Shown here in pieces: positions 5,174 through 6,687 of a stretch of DNA of 6,687 nucleotides. Position 1 is the stretch's first letter, and each line of letters starts with the position of its first letter. The notes below the pieces were generated by a model. It was not told the DNA's origin and ran no database searches. It saw only the letters and a list, made by a program, of their open reading frames with translations. The stretch comes from JAABUE01 sp034431895 (GTDB taxonomy: Bacteria; Chloroflexota; Anaerolineae; Anaerolineales; Villigracilaceae): assembly GCA_034431895.1 (NCBI GenBank), contig DAOUCM010000277.1, positions 1-6,687 on the forward strand, read 5' to 3'. The position numbers and the translations under genes were made by a program.

Positions 5174-5310
5174 GCGCCCGATCCTGGGCGCTGTAGGATG
5201 GCTGCAATCGGTCTTGCAACCCATCCTGCGGGTAGTACGAATCGTACTGGGAGTCTGCCGGGGGGGCCGATCCTGCCGGAGACGCGGGGAAGGCTCCCGC
5301 GGTAGACTCC
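5174..5310 (+). promoter_or_regulatory. Chain of hairpins in the probable cas1 5' leader (possible structured RNA)
   Basis: Four inverted repeats follow one another. A: GCGCCC 5174-5179 with GGGCGC 5186-5191, loop of six. B: 5191-5201 pairs with 5221-5231 (two U-G pairs), then after a small internal loop 5203-5207 pairs with 5214-5218 around a six-base loop, 16 pairs in all. C: the 15-base palindrome at 5234-5248. D: 5250-5260 pairs with 5300-5310, then past one G-G mismatch 5262-5268 pairs with 5292-5298, giving 18 pairs including two G-U. A and B share base 5191. All four wobble pairs are G-T on the + strand and would be A-C on the other, favouring RNA made toward cas1. D has no T tract after it, so it is not an ordinary terminator. 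It could be a regulatory leader, a small RNA or a hairpin-type repeat; I do not recognise the family. Confidence 0.5.
5234..5248. promoter_or_regulatory. Perfect 15-base palindrome, possible operator
   Basis: AGTACGA-A-TCGTACT is a perfect 7+1+7 inverted repeat. A one-base centre is too short for an RNA loop of full stem length, so it looks more like a site for a dimeric DNA-binding protein than part of the RNA structure. It lies about 100 bases before cas1 and about 180 before the opposing antitoxin start; which gene it would control is unknown. Confidence 0.4.
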
Positions 5311-5353
5311 GTCTCCATCCGCACCTTAACAACCGAATAGTTTTGGAGGCAGT

Positions 5354-6289
5354 ATGCAAGATTTACACGAACTTCCCAAGTTGCGTGATAGTTTGTCGTA
5401 TCTGTACGTCGAACACGCTATCGTGGATCGCAAGGACTCGTCCATCGAGTTCATCCAGAAGGATGGGCGCACGCAGGTGCCAGTGGCGGCGTTGTGTGTG
5501 CTGATGCTGGGCCCCGGCACGAGCGTCAGCCACGCGGCGGTCAAGGCGTTGGCCGAAAGCGGCTGCCTCCTCGTCTGGACGGGCGAGGAGGCCACTCGCT
5601 GTTACGCTCAGGGCCTCGGCGAGACGCGCAAGGGCTATCACCTGCTGCGACAGGCCGAACTGGTCAGCAACCCGGCCAAACGTCTGGAGGTGATCCGCCG
5701 CATGTACCAGAAGCGTTTCCCCGAACCGCTCGACCCGGGCCTGACTTTGGAGCAGATTCGCGGCATGGAAGGGTCGCGCGTGCGCAGCACCTATTACCAG
5801 GCCAGCAAGACCTATGGCGTCCCCTGGCAAGGGCGGCGTTACGACCGCGGCAACTGGGGCAACGCCGACCCGGTCAACCGCGCCCTTTCGGCGGCCAACG
5901 CCCTGCTGAACGGCATTTGCCATGCGGCCATCGTCAGCGGCGGGTACTCGCCCGGGCTGGGATTCATCCATACCGGCCGGCAGACTTCCTTCGTGTATGA
6001 CATCGCCGACCTGTACAAGGCCGAGATCACCATCCCGATTGCGTTTCAGACCGTGGCCGAGTCGCGCGAACACATAGACGGGCGCGTGCGTCTGGCCTGT
6101 CGGCAGAAATTCAAAGAAGTCAAACTGCTGGAGCGCATCTTGCCTGATATTGACGACCTGCTCGGCATAGACAGTTCAGTCGTGCCACCCGAAGGCGACC
6201 CGGATAGCGAACCTTCGCTTCCGGCTCCCCTGTGGGATGCTCCCGTTGATGAGGCGGAAGACTCCGCCGAAGAGGAGGCCGCGCCATGA
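5354..6289 (+). CDS. cas1: Cas1 integrase, type I-E
   Basis: This 311-residue protein compares with 305 in E. coli Cas1. All four active-site residues are visible and sit two positions earlier than the E. coli numbers: Glu139 (IRGMEGSRVR), His206 (GLGFIHTG), Asp216 and Asp219 (FVYDIADLYKAE). The N-terminal LPKLRDSLSYLYVEHAIVDR (residues 7-26) is the usual type I-E beginning. Cas1 works as two dimers around a Cas2 dimer to cut the first repeat and insert a new spacer. From about residue 273 the chain is an acidic, Pro-rich tail (17 Asp/Glu in the last 39 residues), probably flexible. The start is supported by GGAGG at 5345-5349. Its TGA overlaps the cas2 ATG as ATGA. The upstream region is unusual (see 5174-5310). 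Confidence 0.97.
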   Translation: MQDLHELPKLRDSLSYLYVEHAIVDRKDSSIEFIQKDGRTQVPVAALCVLMLGPGTSVSHAAVKALAESGCLLVWTGEEATRCYAQGLGETRKGYHLLRQAELVSNPAKRLEVIRRMYQKRFPEPLDPGLTLEQIRGMEGSRVRSTYYQASKTYGVPWQGRRYDRGNWGNADPVNRALSAANALLNGICHAAIVSGGYSPGLGFIHTGRQTSFVYDIADLYKAEITIPIAFQTVAESREHIDGRVRLACRQKFKEVKLLERILPDIDDLLGIDSSVVPPEGDPDSEPSLPAPLWDAPVDEAEDSAEEEAAP

Positions 6290-6633
6290 TGGTGATGATT
6301 CTCGAGCGAATGACCCCGGCCCTACGCGGCGAACTGACGCGCTGGCTGGTCGAACCGCATCCCAACGTCTTCGTTGGACACGTCAACGCCATGGTGCGCG
6401 AGCGTCTGTGGGAGAAATGCTGCAAACTGAGCGGCTCGAACGGCGGCGTGATCCAAATCTGGTCTACCAACACCGAACAGCGTTTTGCCATGCGGCTGCA
6501 CGGCACAACCCAGCGTACCATCATCGAACTGGAAGGGGTACAATTGGTGCGCATTCCCAATTTGCCGCAGGCGACGCAAAAGAAGGTGAAAGGCAGAATC
6601 AGGAAACCCCCAGATATAGGTACTTCTGCCTGA
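6286..6633 (+). CDS. cas2: Cas2, type I-E, with a basic C-terminal extension
   Basis: This 115-residue protein compares with 94 in E. coli Cas2. The family pattern is clear: MVMILERMTPALRGELTRWL (2-21), NVFVGHVNAMVRERLWEK (27-44), GGVIQIWSTNTEQRFAMRLHG (53-73) and the closing strand VQLVRIPN (85-92). It scaffolds the Cas1-Cas2 integration complex. The start is fixed by AGGAGG at 6273-6278 and the ATGA overlap with cas1; a second in-frame ATG follows at once. Residues 95-115 (ATQKKVKGRIRKPPDIGTSA) are an extra tail rich in Lys and Arg, not a DnaQ-type fusion. These 60 or so bases sit where the CRISPR leader would normally be. Confidence 0.96.
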   Translation: MMVMILERMTPALRGELTRWLVEPHPNVFVGHVNAMVRERLWEKCCKLSGSNGGVIQIWSTNTEQRFAMRLHGTTQRTIIELEGVQLVRIPNLPQATQKKVKGRIRKPPDIGTSA

Positions 6634-6659
6634 AAAAGGCTTTTACGCCAAAATATAGT
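6634..6659 (+). other. Very short AT-rich leader remnant before the array
   Basis: Only 26 bases lie between the cas2 stop and the first repeat. They are AT-rich (TTTTACGCCAAAATATAGT at 6641-6659). A TATAGT at 6654-6659 could be a -10 box, but no good -35 matches it and transcription would then begin inside the repeat. The leader functions of a type I-E array probably reach back into the cas2 3' end. Confidence 0.45.
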
Positions 6660-6687
6660 CCTGTCCCCACGCACGTGGGGATGAACC
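6660..6687 (+). CRISPR. First repeat of a type I-E CRISPR array (cut by window edge)
   Basis: These 28 bases align position for position with the 29-base E. coli type I-E repeat: five bases, the stem CCCCAC (6665-6670), the loop GCAC (6671-6674), the stem GTGGGG (6675-6680), then ATGAACC (6681-6687), with a final G expected just outside. Cas6e should cut after 6680 to leave the ATGAACC(G) handle. Orientation is the same as the cas genes, with the leader side toward cas2, as is usual. One copy is visible, so the exact 5' boundary is set by alignment only and no spacer can be seen. Confidence 0.85.

Larger units (their letters stand above)
5055..5353. other. About 300-base intergenic region between the second TA module and cas1
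   Basis: I see no convincing gene here on either strand. Next to the antitoxin (5055-5130) I found no clear promoter for the TA operon. From 5133 onward it holds a candidate promoter for cas1, then a chain of inverted repeats (5174-5310), then the cas1 ribosome binding site GGAGG at 5345-5349. Stretches open on the - strand (for example 5130-5324) are low-complexity and resemble no family I know. Confidence 0.7.

Noticed and set aside
5198..5305. 35-codon leader peptide frame on the + strand ahead of cas1
   Set aside because: There is no usable ribosome binding site (AGG touches the ATG), and the frame simply runs through the hairpin sequence. A leader peptide is possible but unsupported.
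6628..6644. Rho-independent terminator after cas2 (GCCT-GAAAA-AGGC-TTTT)
   Set aside because: The stem is only four pairs and overlaps the cas2 stop; too weak to call, and a terminator here would block co-transcription of the array.

Overview
The window is most of a type I-E (Cse / E. coli-type) CRISPR-Cas locus, read left to right on the + strand: the 3' end of casA (cse1), then casB (cse2), cas7e, cas5e, cas6e, cas1, cas2, and the first repeat of a CRISPR array at the right edge. cas3 and most of casA lie outside to the left. Subtype and gene identities are well supported by the proteins, their lengths, the gene order and the repeat. The host is a GC-rich bacterium; the look of the Cas and toxin-antitoxin (TA) proteins suggests an environmental lineage such as Chloroflexota, but nothing here proves the taxon.

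The unusual part is what sits in the seams of the operon. In a standard I-E operon these genes are nearly continuous. Here the casB|cas7e seam (about 890 bases) and the cas6e|cas1 seam (about 990 bases) each hold a type II TA module on the opposite strand. The first seam has a PIN-toxin VapBC pair plus, further right, the remains of a second module: a small antitoxin gene followed by only the first residues of a MazF/PemK-like toxin. The second seam has an AF2212-type antitoxin with a Sll0205-like PIN toxin. The cas operon is therefore split into three blocks: casA-casB, cas7e-cas5e-cas6e and cas1-cas2. Both intact toxin genes converge tail-to-tail on a cas gene, with 1 and 22 bases between stop codons. 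By eye the TA stretches are less GC-rich than the cas genes, which fits later acquisition.

Between the second TA module and cas1 there are about 300 bases without a gene. They hold a plausible promoter pointing at cas1, then a dense series of inverted repeats (two long hairpins, one small hairpin and a perfect 15-base palindrome) ending shortly before the cas1 ribosome binding site. All four imperfect pairs in the two long hairpins are G-T when read on the + strand, so the structures hold together better as RNA made in the cas1 direction. This is the least explained sequence in the window.

Functionally, CasA, CasB, Cas7e, Cas5e and Cas6e should form Cascade. Cas6e cuts the repeat hairpin and leaves an ATGAACC(G) 5' handle. 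Cas1-Cas2 integrates spacers at the leader end, and all four Cas1 metal-site residues are present. Only 26 bases separate the cas2 stop from the first repeat, so the leader probably overlaps the basic C-terminal tail of Cas2. The embedded TA modules may stabilise or guard the locus, which is inference only.
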